Under the pieces are notes generated by a model. That model searched no databases and had not been told where the DNA came from. It was given only the letters and a program-made list of their open reading frames with translations. Position numbers and translations under genes: made by a program. Positions 16,359-22,699 of a stretch of DNA of 29,057 nucleotides are shown here, piece by piece; position 1 is the first letter of the stretch; each line of letters begins with the position of its first letter. Origin of the DNA: Clostridiales bacterium (GTDB lineage Bacteria; Bacillota; Clostridia; Oscillospirales; Oscillospiraceae); the NCBI GenBank assembly GCA_004558115.1, contig SFDT01000023.1:1-29057 (forward strand). The letters run 5' to 3'.

Positions 16359-16477
16359 TTCGCCCGAAAATAAAGCAATGCCGTCCGTTTTTCACGGACG
16401 GCGGAAATGAGAGGGAGGTGTGGTGTTTGCATCACATCTTCCGCGTTTCGTTATTTTCTCCAATCAAATCGGGCGAA
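16359..16477 (-). promoter_or_regulatory. Structured leader RNA of the symporter, unknown class
   Basis: On the minus-strand transcript TTCGCCCGA (16477-16469) pairs perfectly with TCGGGCGAA (16367-16359), closing a domain of about 119 bases. Inside are GCGGAA/TTCCGC (16444-16439 with 16406-16401) capped by a small hairpin (16419-16436, one mismatch), and CGTCCGT/ACGGACG (16400-16394 with 16388-16382, GAAAA loop). The result is a possible three-way junction. The second hairpin is followed by ATTGCTTTATTTT, which could act as a weak terminator. I recognise no known riboswitch consensus. The assignment rests only on complementarity in one sequence. Confidence 0.45.
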
Positions 16478-16497
16478 CATGAAGTAAATTTGTGTAT

Positions 16498-16526
16498 ATT
16501 ATAACATATGAATGGCGTTATGTCAA
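16498..16526 (-). promoter_or_regulatory. Consensus sigma-A promoter of the symporter gene
   Basis: TTGACA (16521-16526) and TATAAT (16498-16503) with a 17-base spacer: a perfect consensus on the minus strand. The expected start of transcription is near 16491. Confidence 0.9.
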
Positions 16527-16542
16527 ATAGTGTTTTGACAGG

Positions 16543-16580
16543 AAAACAGACAGCGGCACCGTTTCCGGTGCCGCTGTCTG
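16543..16580 (-). terminator. Terminator of the SLH protein gene
   Basis: A perfect 15-bp stem (16547-16561 with 16566-16580), a tetraloop and TTTT on the minus strand. It separates the SLH gene from the symporter promoter. Confidence 0.88.
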
Positions 16581-16593
16581 GAAAGTGCTGGAT

Positions 16594-17973
16594 TTACGCC
16601 GCCATCTGGCTGGGGTCGAGCTCCTGGAAATCGGAGAAGTCGGGGAAGGTGACCTTCACATCCTTGCCCGTGGCGTTCACGGTCATGGACATGTCATAGT
16701 CATAATCCGCCGCCATGGAATAGGACTGGCCGTCCTCCAGGGGAACGTCCATTTTCACGGAGGCGGTAAAGGTCATATCCACCTTTTTCATGTTGCCCTT
16801 GCTATCCACGGTGTAGGTGGCGGTCATTTTGCCAAGGCGCATATCCATGCTGCCGGCATCCTGGCCCATCATGCCCAGAACGTTTTCAAGCAGACCGTTC
16901 ACGCCCTCGCCGATGACAATGGTGTACTCCGTGTTGCCGCCGGAGGTCTTGGCGGTGACGGACTCCAGCATGGCAAGACCACTGACGCTCATGGCGTCCG
17001 TGTTCACGGCGCCCAGGCTCTCCACGGCTGCCAGCTGGTCCTCCACGGAGTATTTCAGCTTCATGGCCGTACCGTCTGCCTCGGTGGACAGGTAGACCCA
17101 GCCGTCCTTCATCCACACGTCCATGTCCACGCTGGTGCCCTCAGAGGTGGTCTTCATGGTATAGGCCATCTGGATGCTGTTATCCTCCGCCACGATCAGC
17201 TTCATGTTGCCCTGCATGGTGGAGGGGACCTGCATGGTCTCACCCTCGGCGGTGACGGTCATGTCCATCCGCATGTCGATGTCCACATCCATGGCGCTGC
17301 TGTCCACGGTGTTCATGGCGGCGGTCATGGCCCGGTAGGCCTCGATCTTCTCTGTCATGGGCTTGGCGGCTTCGGCGTCCACGGCGCCGGAGCGCACCAG
17401 GCTGTCCAGCAGATAGGTGCTGCCGTCCTTCAGGTCGGCGGCCAGGCCCTGGTAGGTGAGGGCGGCCAGGTCATCCCGCAGGAAATCGCCGGCGAAGATG
17501 GTGGGATCATAGAAACCCTTCTGCTGGGCGAAAGCCAGCGTGTCGGCATACTGGAAGTCCACGCCGTCCTCATAGCCCAGGGCCCGCAGCAAAAACGCGC
17601 AGTACATTTTGGCGCTGCACGTGCCGGCGGAGCCGAAAGTGGTGGCGGTGGCGCCCTTGGTGATGCCCTTGTTGTACAGCCAGGCCACATAGGGAGAGGT
17701 GAACTCGCTGACATCGGTGAAGGGATGGCTGATCTCCCCGGCGTCATAGGCAGCCTTGGCCTCCTCCTCGGCGCCGTACAGCCGCACCAGCATGATGGCG
17801 GCCTCGGAGCGCTTGGGCGCCCGGTCCAGCTCAAAGCCGTTGGCGGTGCCCCGGAACATGCCGATGGCGGACAGGTCCCCCGCCACGGCGTCATAGTCCG
17901 ACGCGGAGGCGGTGACGCACAGGGCGGCCGTCAGCAGCAGAGCTGTGAAAAACACAGTCAGAAAACGCTTCAT
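16594..17973 (-). CDS. Secreted S-layer-homology protein with lipoprotein-like C-terminal domain
   Basis: A 459-residue exported protein. The signal peptide is MKRFLTVFFTALLLTAALC..., probably cut after ASA (about residue 25). Residues 25-200 contain SLH-like repeats: AIGMFRGTANGFELDRAPKRSE, then HPFTDVSEFTSPYVAWLYNKGITKG, then FLRDDLAALTYQGL. These are expected to anchor it to secondary wall polymer. Residues 210-459 form a beta-rich domain with alternating strands (MDVDIDMRMDMTVTAEG and WMKDGWVYLSTEADG are typical), like the DUF6612/LolA-like lipoprotein fold. The Met content is unusually high. The ATG at 17973 has AAAGGAG 7 bases upstream. Transcription comes from a strong promoter, and a terminator follows. 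Confidence 0.8.
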   Translation of the reverse strand: MKRFLTVFFTALLLTAALCVTASASDYDAVAGDLSAIGMFRGTANGFELDRAPKRSEAAIMLVRLYGAEEEAKAAYDAGEISHPFTDVSEFTSPYVAWLYNKGITKGATATTFGSAGTCSAKMYCAFLLRALGYEDGVDFQYADTLAFAQQKGFYDPTIFAGDFLRDDLAALTYQGLAADLKDGSTYLLDSLVRSGAVDAEAAKPMTEKIEAYRAMTAAMNTVDSSAMDVDIDMRMDMTVTAEGETMQVPSTMQGNMKLIVAEDNSIQMAYTMKTTSEGTSVDMDVWMKDGWVYLSTEADGTAMKLKYSVEDQLAAVESLGAVNTDAMSVSGLAMLESVTAKTSGGNTEYTIVIGEGVNGLLENVLGMMGQDAGSMDMRLGKMTATYTVDSKGNMKKVDMTFTASVKMDVPLEDGQSYSMAADYDYDMSMTVNATGKDVKVTFPDFSDFQELDPSQMAA

Positions 17974-18016
17974 AATGTTGCTCCTTTCTAAAATGACGGA
18001 ACCATCCGTTTCTATC

Positions 18017-18045
18017 ATTGTAGTCCTTGTGCAGGATGCTGTCAA
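18017..18045 (-). promoter_or_regulatory. Sigma-A promoter of the SLH gene
   Basis: TTGACA (18040-18045), 17 bases, TACAAT (18017-18022) on the minus strand. Confidence 0.87.
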
Positions 18046-18059
18046 GCAAAAGAGTTTTA

Positions 18060-18088
18060 TTGCTTTTTTGTCTGCTTCTTTGTATAAT
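18060..18088 (+). promoter_or_regulatory. Sigma-A promoter of the XRE-comEC operon
   Basis: TTGCTT (18060-18065), 17 bases, TATAAT (18083-18088). The predicted transcript starts near 18095, leaving a leader of about 62 bases that contains a long hairpin. Confidence 0.72.
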
Positions 18089-18108
18089 TGAAGCCGAATG
18101 GGTGAAAA

Positions 18109-18150
18109 ACCTCAAGGGGATGCAACCACTTGGTAGCATCTTCTTGAGGT
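18109..18150 (+). promoter_or_regulatory. Long hairpin sequestering the XRE ribosome binding site
   Basis: Fifteen consecutive pairs (18109-18123 with 18136-18150, two of them G-U), one A-A mismatch, three more pairs and an ACTT loop. Its 3' arm contains most of the GAGGTGAT ribosome binding site (18146-18153) of the XRE gene. No T tract follows, so it is not a terminator. It could control translation, or the near-palindromic DNA could be an operator. Confidence 0.68.
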
Positions 18151-18156
18151 GATATC

Positions 18157-18378
18157 ATGTATTTCCGGCGTTTGGAAGATTTGCGCGAGGACCATGACAA
18201 AACTCAAATCGAAATCGCGGCCTATTTGAATATGAACCGCAATGTTTACTGGCGCTATGAAAAAGGAATCAGAGAAATACCGGCCTGGGCAGTTTTGAAG
18301 CTGGCTGACTATTACCATGTCAGCACAGACTATCTCCTGGGCCGCACCGACGACCCCACACCACCTGGCGGCAAATGA
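18157..18378 (+). CDS. Short XRE-family transcriptional regulator
   Basis: A 73-residue, single-domain Cro/C1 helix-turn-helix protein. The recognition region is KTQIEIAAYLNMNRNVYWRYEKG (about residues 15-37), followed by the dimerisation helix IPAWAVLKLADYYHVSTDYLLG, typical of SinR/XRE repressors, and a short Pro-rich tail. The ribosome binding site GAGGTGAT is 7 bases before the ATG but lies inside a strong hairpin. The stop is four bases before the comEC start, so this regulator is co-transcribed with comEC. Self-regulation through the palindromic leader is an inference. Confidence 0.87.
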   Translation: MYFRRLEDLREDHDKTQIEIAAYLNMNRNVYWRYEKGIREIPAWAVLKLADYYHVSTDYLLGRTDDPTPPGGK

Positions 18379-18382
18379 TGAA

Positions 18383-20608
18383 ATGAGACGGCTGGCGGTA
18401 TGGGCCTACGCCTTCGCGGCAGGCATTTTCCTGGCGCAATACCTGCTGCCGCCCGACTGGCTGCTGGCCTGCGGGGCGGCAGCCCTGGTGCTGGCCTGGA
18501 GTGCTTTGCTGCTGCCCCGGCAGTGGCGCAAGCGGGTGCTGCTGGTGGGCGTGGGCCTGTCCCTGGCCTTTGGCTATGACTGGCTGTACCTCCGCCAGGT
18601 CCAGCGGCCCATGGAGGCCCTGGCGGAGACAGAGGGGCGTCTGGTCATGACCCTGACGGACTATGCCGACGGCACCAAGGCCACCGTAAAGGCGGAGGGC
18701 CTGCCGGGGCGGCTGATGTACTACGGCGGGGAGGAGCTTTTGGGCCTGGAGCCCGGACAGACCGTCACCGCGGATGTGTATTTGAAAAGCGCCGCCCGCA
18801 TCCGGGAGGACGACGTGACCACCTTCACCTCCCGGGGCGTGTTTCTGCTGGCCTACGGCCGGGGAGCGGTTCAGACCGGCGACGGCAGCCGGGCAAGCCC
18901 CCGCTGGTGGCCTGTTCGTTTGGGCCGGGCCATGCGGCAGAAAATCGGCGCGCTTTTTTCCGGGGACACGGCGGATGTTCTCACCGCCATGCTCACCGGG
19001 GATAAATCGGGCCTTTCGGAGGCTGTGACCATCGCCATGACCCAGGCGGGCATCTACCATATTTTGGCGGTGTCCGGGATGCACTGTATGTTCCTGCTCT
19101 CCGCCGTGGTGGCCCTGGCGGGGCGGCACCGCCGCCGGCTGGTGGCCGCCTGTGGGCTGCCCTTGCTGGCTTTCTACGCCCTTTTGACCGGGTGCAGCCC
19201 CTCCGTGGTACGGGCCTGCGTCATGCTGGCGCTTTACGTGGCGGCGCCCTTGTTCCGCCGGGACAGCGACGGGCCCACGGCCCTGGCCGCCGCTTTGGCG
19301 CTCATTCTCTTGAAAAATCCCTTTGCCGCCGCTTCGGTCAGCCTGCAGCTGTCCTTTGCCGCCATGGCGGGCATCCTGATCGTGACGCCCCGGCTGCTGG
19401 GGCTGCTGTCCGGGGATGGAAAGCATGGGAAGCTATTTCGATTGATAGCTTCTAACTTTTCAGCCTCTATCGGCGCTCTGGCCTTCACCGCGCCCTTGGC
19501 GGCCTATTACTTTAACACCCTTTCCCTGGTGGGGCCCCTTGTCAACCTGCTGTGCCTGTGGGCGGCGGGCGCGGCCTTTGTCACGGGGATGGCGGCGGTG
19601 CTGGCGAGCTTTGTGTGGCTGCCCTTGGGCACGCTTTTGGGGCTGGCGCCAAGGCTTTTCATCTGGTATATTCTCCATGTGGCGGAGCTTATGGCGGGCC
19701 TGCCGTACCACGCGGTCTCCTTTTCGGGGCCCTATCTCCGCTGCTGGCTGCCCTTTGCCTGGAGTATATGCGCCCTGGCGCTGCTGTGTGGAAGACGGCG
19801 GCGCACCTGCGCCCTGGCGGCGGTACTGGCAGGTGCGGCGCTGTGGGCTTCGGTGCTGGCGGAGGAGGCGTATTACGGGCGGGGAACGCTCCAGGTGCTG
19901 GCGCTGGATGTAGGGCAGGGGCAGAGCATTCTGCTATCCTCCGGCGGTCAGCGGGCATTGGTGGACTGCGGCGGCTCCGCCTGGCGCGACCCCGGCCAGA
20001 CCGCGGCGGACCAGCTTGCCTCCATGGGCTGCCGGGAGCTGGACTACCTGGTGCTGACCCATTACGACCAGGACCATATCAACGGCGTCACGACTCTTTT
20101 GGAGCGGCTGCCGGTAAAGACGCTGCTCCTGCCTGACGGAGAGGACCCCGGGGAAGCGGAAAATGCCGTCCTGGCCTCCGCAAAGGCCCACGGCGTACAG
20201 ATTCGGTATATTCAGGCGGAAACGGCCCTTTCCCTCGGTGCGGCGGGCCTCACCGTCTATCCGCCTCTAGGCACGGCGGGGGACAACGAGCGGGGCCTTG
20301 CGGTGCTGTGCACCGCCGGGGACTTCGACCTGCTTATCACCGGCGACATGAGCACCGCCACGGAGCGGCTGCTGCTGGAGCGGTATGACCTGCCGGACAC
20401 GGAGGTGCTGGTGGCGGGCCACCACGGCTCCAAATACTCTACATCCAACGCCCTGCTGGAGGCCCTGACGCCGGAGACAGCCATCATCAGCGTGGGCTCC
20501 AACAGTTACGGCCACCCGGCGGACGAGACCCTGCGGCGTCTGGCGGAGAGCGGCGCGGCCATCTGCCGCACGGACAAGCAGGGCACCATCCATCTCACAG
20601 TGAATTGA
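18383..20608 (+). CDS. comEC: ComEC/Rec2 DNA-uptake channel with MBL domain
   Basis: A 741-residue polytopic membrane protein forming the inner-membrane channel for single-stranded DNA during transformation. The order is N-terminal helices, a DUF4131-like soluble OB region (about 85-170), the Competence domain (about 200-470; TGDKSGLSEAVTIAMTQAGIYHILAVSGMH is the family signature), further helices, then a metallo-beta-lactamase domain. The latter has ALDVGQGQSIL, THYDQDH (His560, Asp562, Asp564, His565) and AGHHGSKYS, and is proposed to degrade the non-transported strand. The domains are complete, so the protein looks functional. The ATG at 18383 was chosen because a longer in-frame start would overlap the regulator by 62 bases. 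No good ribosome binding site is present, so coupling is likely. Confidence 0.93.
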   Translation: MRRLAVWAYAFAAGIFLAQYLLPPDWLLACGAAALVLAWSALLLPRQWRKRVLLVGVGLSLAFGYDWLYLRQVQRPMEALAETEGRLVMTLTDYADGTKATVKAEGLPGRLMYYGGEELLGLEPGQTVTADVYLKSAARIREDDVTTFTSRGVFLLAYGRGAVQTGDGSRASPRWWPVRLGRAMRQKIGALFSGDTADVLTAMLTGDKSGLSEAVTIAMTQAGIYHILAVSGMHCMFLLSAVVALAGRHRRRLVAACGLPLLAFYALLTGCSPSVVRACVMLALYVAAPLFRRDSDGPTALAAALALILLKNPFAAASVSLQLSFAAMAGILIVTPRLLGLLSGDGKHGKLFRLIASNFSASIGALAFTAPLAAYYFNTLSLVGPLVNLLCLWAAGAAFVTGMAAVLASFVWLPLGTLLGLAPRLFIWYILHVAELMAGLPYHAVSFSGPYLRCWLPFAWSICALALLCGRRRRTCALAAVLAGAALWASVLAEEAYYGRGTLQVLALDVGQGQSILLSSGGQRALVDCGGSAWRDPGQTAADQLASMGCRELDYLVLTHYDQDHINGVTTLLERLPVKTLLLPDGEDPGEAENAVLASAKAHGVQIRYIQAETALSLGAAGLTVYPPLGTAGDNERGLAVLCTAGDFDLLITGDMSTATERLLLERYDLPDTEVLVAGHHGSKYSTSNALLEALTPETAIISVGSNSYGHPADETLRRLAESGAAICRTDKQGTIHLTVN

Positions 20609-20620
20609 GGAAATTCGACC

Positions 20621-21676
20621 ATGGCATACGCGAAAAAAGCCCCCAAGGCCAACGAGGCCTTTCAACAATTGAAAAGCGACATCGCCGCCGGCACCCCCGG
20701 CTGCGCCTACATTTTTTACGGCGAGGAGAGCTACCTGCGGGAATATTATCTGGGAGAGCTGCGCAAGGTCCTGGTGCCGTCTGGCTTTGAGGAATTCAAC
20801 TACCACCGCCTGGAGGGGAAGGACCTGACGGTCCAGAGCCTTTCCGAAATGGCGGAGGCCATGCCCATGATGGCGGAGCGGACCCTCATCGTGGTGACGG
20901 ACTGGGACATTTTCAAGCTGAACGAGGAGCAGCGGGAGAAGATGATCGCCTTTTTGGAGGACATCCCGCCCTACTGCTGCGTGGTGTTTGTGTACGACAC
21001 CATTCCCTACAAGCCCAACAAGACCCTGAAAAAGCTCTGCAAGGCCATGGGAGAGCATGTGCGGGCGGTGGAGTTCCGGGCGGCGGAGAACAGCGACCTC
21101 ATCACCTGGATCGCCCGCCGGTTCCGGGCCCTGGGAAAGGACATCGACCGCCAGACGGCGGAGTACCTCATCTTCACCTGCGGCGGCCTTATGACAGGGC
21201 TGGTGCCGGAGATCACGAAGATCGGCACCTACGCCAAGGGCAAGACCATCACCCAGAAGGACATCGACGCAGTGGCGGACCCGGTGCTGTCGGCGGAGGT
21301 GTTCAAGCTCAGCGACGCGGTGCTCCAGGGCAATTACGACGAGGCGGCCCGCATTCTGGGGGACCTTCTGAAAATGCAGACGGAGCCCATCATGATCCTG
21401 GCGGCCCTGGGCAGCCAGCTGCGGCGCATCTACACCGCCCGTCTGGCCATTGACAGCGGCAAGGATAAGTACTGGCTCATGGAGCTGTGGGACATGAAAA
21501 GCGACTACCCGGCCAAGCTCCTGTTGAACGCCGCCAAGCGCACCACCGCCGACTGGTGCGGCGACGCCGTGAAAATGTGCCAGGTGCTGGACCGGCGGAT
21601 GAAAAGCGAAAAGGGCATTGATGCCGCCGGAGAGCTGAAGCTGCTGCTGGTGCGTCTGGGGGCGCGGCGGAAATGA
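20621..21676 (+). CDS. holA: DNA polymerase III subunit delta
   Basis: A 351-residue clamp-loader delta subunit (YqeN/HolA type), the wrench that opens the beta sliding clamp. Family features: N-terminal AYIFYGEESYLREYYLGELRKVL, the middle FVYDTIPYKPNKTLKKLCK region, and the C-terminal collar domain with QTEPIMILAALGSQLRRIYTARL. It is an AAA+ fold without a usable P-loop, as expected for delta. GAGGAAAT lies 7 bases upstream. It sits 12 bases after comEC, as in many Firmicutes where comEC and holA are adjacent, and its stop overlaps the next start (ATGA). Confidence 0.93.
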   Translation: MAYAKKAPKANEAFQQLKSDIAAGTPGCAYIFYGEESYLREYYLGELRKVLVPSGFEEFNYHRLEGKDLTVQSLSEMAEAMPMMAERTLIVVTDWDIFKLNEEQREKMIAFLEDIPPYCCVVFVYDTIPYKPNKTLKKLCKAMGEHVRAVEFRAAENSDLITWIARRFRALGKDIDRQTAEYLIFTCGGLMTGLVPEITKIGTYAKGKTITQKDIDAVADPVLSAEVFKLSDAVLQGNYDEAARILGDLLKMQTEPIMILAALGSQLRRIYTARLAIDSGKDKYWLMELWDMKSDYPAKLLLNAAKRTTADWCGDAVKMCQVLDRRMKSEKGIDAAGELKLLLVRLGARRK

Positions 21677-22269
21677 AAAAGGTCAAAGAAGTCATTGTGG
21701 TGGAGGGGCGGTACGACAAAAACGCCCTTTCCCAGGTGGTGGATGCCACCATCGTCACCCTGGGAGGCTTTTCCGTGTTCAACGACCGGGAGAAGCTGGC
21801 CTTTTTGCGGCGCCTGGCGGACAAGCAGGGACTCATCGTCCTGACGGACAGCGACGGCGCCGGCTTCGTCATCCGCAATTACCTCAAGGGCGCCCTGCCC
21901 GCCGGAAAGGTGAAGCAGGCCTACATCCCGGATATCCAAGGCAAGGAGCGCCGCAAGCGCCGCGCCGGGAAAGAGGGAAAGCTGGGGGTGGAGGGCATGC
22001 GGCCCGATGTGCTGCTGGAGGCGCTGCGCAAAGCCGGCGCCACCTTTGAAGAAGATGCAGGCCCCGCGGAGAACAAAACGGCCATCACCAAGGCGGACCT
22101 GGTCCTGCTGGGCCTTTCCGGCGGGCAGGACAGCGCCGCCAAGCGCCAGGCGCTGCTGAAAAAGCTGGATCTGCCGGAGCACCTCACCGCCAATGGCCTG
22201 CTGGAGGCCCTGAACCTCCTGTACAGCCCGGAGGAGCTCTCCGAGCTGGTAAAAAAAGATTTGTATTAA
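21673..22269 (+). CDS. rnmV: Toprim protein, ribonuclease M5-like
   Basis: A 198-residue toprim protein with VIVVEGRYDKNAL (Glu11, a metal and acid residue) and LIVLTDSDGAGFVIRNYL (Asp59, Asp61). A DUF4093-like C-terminal half contains GVEGMRPDVLLEALRKAG. RNase M5 matures the 5S rRNA precursor at its double-stranded stem, using uL18 as cofactor. Canonical rnmV lies next to ksgA, whereas here it follows holA. The EGRYD and DSD sequences differ slightly from the textbook EGKDD and DPD. It is probably RNase M5 or a close relative. The start overlaps the holA stop by four bases. Confidence 0.72.
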   Translation: MKKVKEVIVVEGRYDKNALSQVVDATIVTLGGFSVFNDREKLAFLRRLADKQGLIVLTDSDGAGFVIRNYLKGALPAGKVKQAYIPDIQGKERRKRRAGKEGKLGVEGMRPDVLLEALRKAGATFEEDAGPAENKTAITKADLVLLGLSGGQDSAAKRQALLKKLDLPEHLTANGLLEALNLLYSPEELSELVKKDLY

Positions 22270-22275
22270 GCGGAA

Positions 22276-22304
22276 AAATTCGACAAAATTCGACAAATTT
22301 CGCC
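22276..22304. promoter_or_regulatory. Tandem Spo0A-like boxes
   Basis: Two perfect copies of TTCGACA (22279-22285 and 22289-22295; reverse complement TGTCGAA, the 0A box), exactly 10 bp apart within a repeated AAAATTCGAC unit. A third degenerate copy (TTTCGCC) follows. The spacing is one helical turn, as at known tandem 0A sites. They lie upstream of the DUF6514 gene. Confidence 0.6.
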
Positions 22305-22362
22305 AGCGGGAAGTGATAGGCTTGCCTCGCACCGGATACTGTGTGAGAGGAAGTGGTTCGCT

Positions 22363-22611
22363 TTGCGGATACTGTACGAAAGAACGGGCATGTGCGGAAA
22401 GCTGCCGGTCCGCTATTCCCTGGTGGCGGAAAACCTGGAAAACGCGGGGGAAAATTACGGCGTTTTGGTGGAGAGCGGGGGAGAACGGCTGCTTTTGCGG
22501 GGCATCACGGTCTCCCAGCGGCGCATCCAGGCGCTGCTGGGGCTGCTGATGGCGGGAAATGTGACGGCTGTCACCGCCCGGGATGTGGTGGAGGACTGGC
22601 TTCTGCACTGA
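22363..22611 (+). CDS. DUF6514-like small protein
   Basis: About 82 residues with the pattern PVRYSLVAENLENAGENYGVLVESGGERLLLRGITVSQRRIQALLGLLMAGNVTAVTARDVVEDWLLH, in which a beta-rich first half is followed by a helix and a closing DVVEDWLL. This resembles the DUF6514 family of Clostridia, whose function is unknown. The TTG at 22363 gives the longest product, with GAGAGG about 12 bases upstream. ATG at 22390 (MCGKLPVRY) is a shorter alternative. The gene follows the tandem 0A boxes, so it may be regulated by Spo0A. No terminator separates it from glnS. Confidence 0.65.
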   Translation: MRILYERTGMCGKLPVRYSLVAENLENAGENYGVLVESGGERLLLRGITVSQRRIQALLGLLMAGNVTAVTARDVVEDWLLH

Positions 22612-22627
22612 AAAGCGGTTTGTCCCC

Positions 22628-22656
22628 TTGCAATTTTCGGGAATATTTTGTATACT
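22628..22656 (+). promoter_or_regulatory. Sigma-A promoter of glnS
   Basis: TTGCAA (22628-22633), 17 bases, TATACT (22651-22656), 44 bases before the glnS ATG. Confidence 0.78.
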
Positions 22657-22699
22657 ACCTTGGAAACTCGAAAAACTTGCACAGGAAGGACTGACGCCC

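Noticed and set aside
14922..16373. 483-codon plus-strand frame opposite the symporter
   Set aside because: It is a shadow of a well-supported membrane transporter. Its His/Gln/Gly-rich composition is an artefact.
16331..16433. 35-codon frame MQTPHLPLISAV in the symporter leader
   Set aside because: It has no ribosome binding site and overlaps the paired helices of the leader. I treat the region as untranslated RNA.
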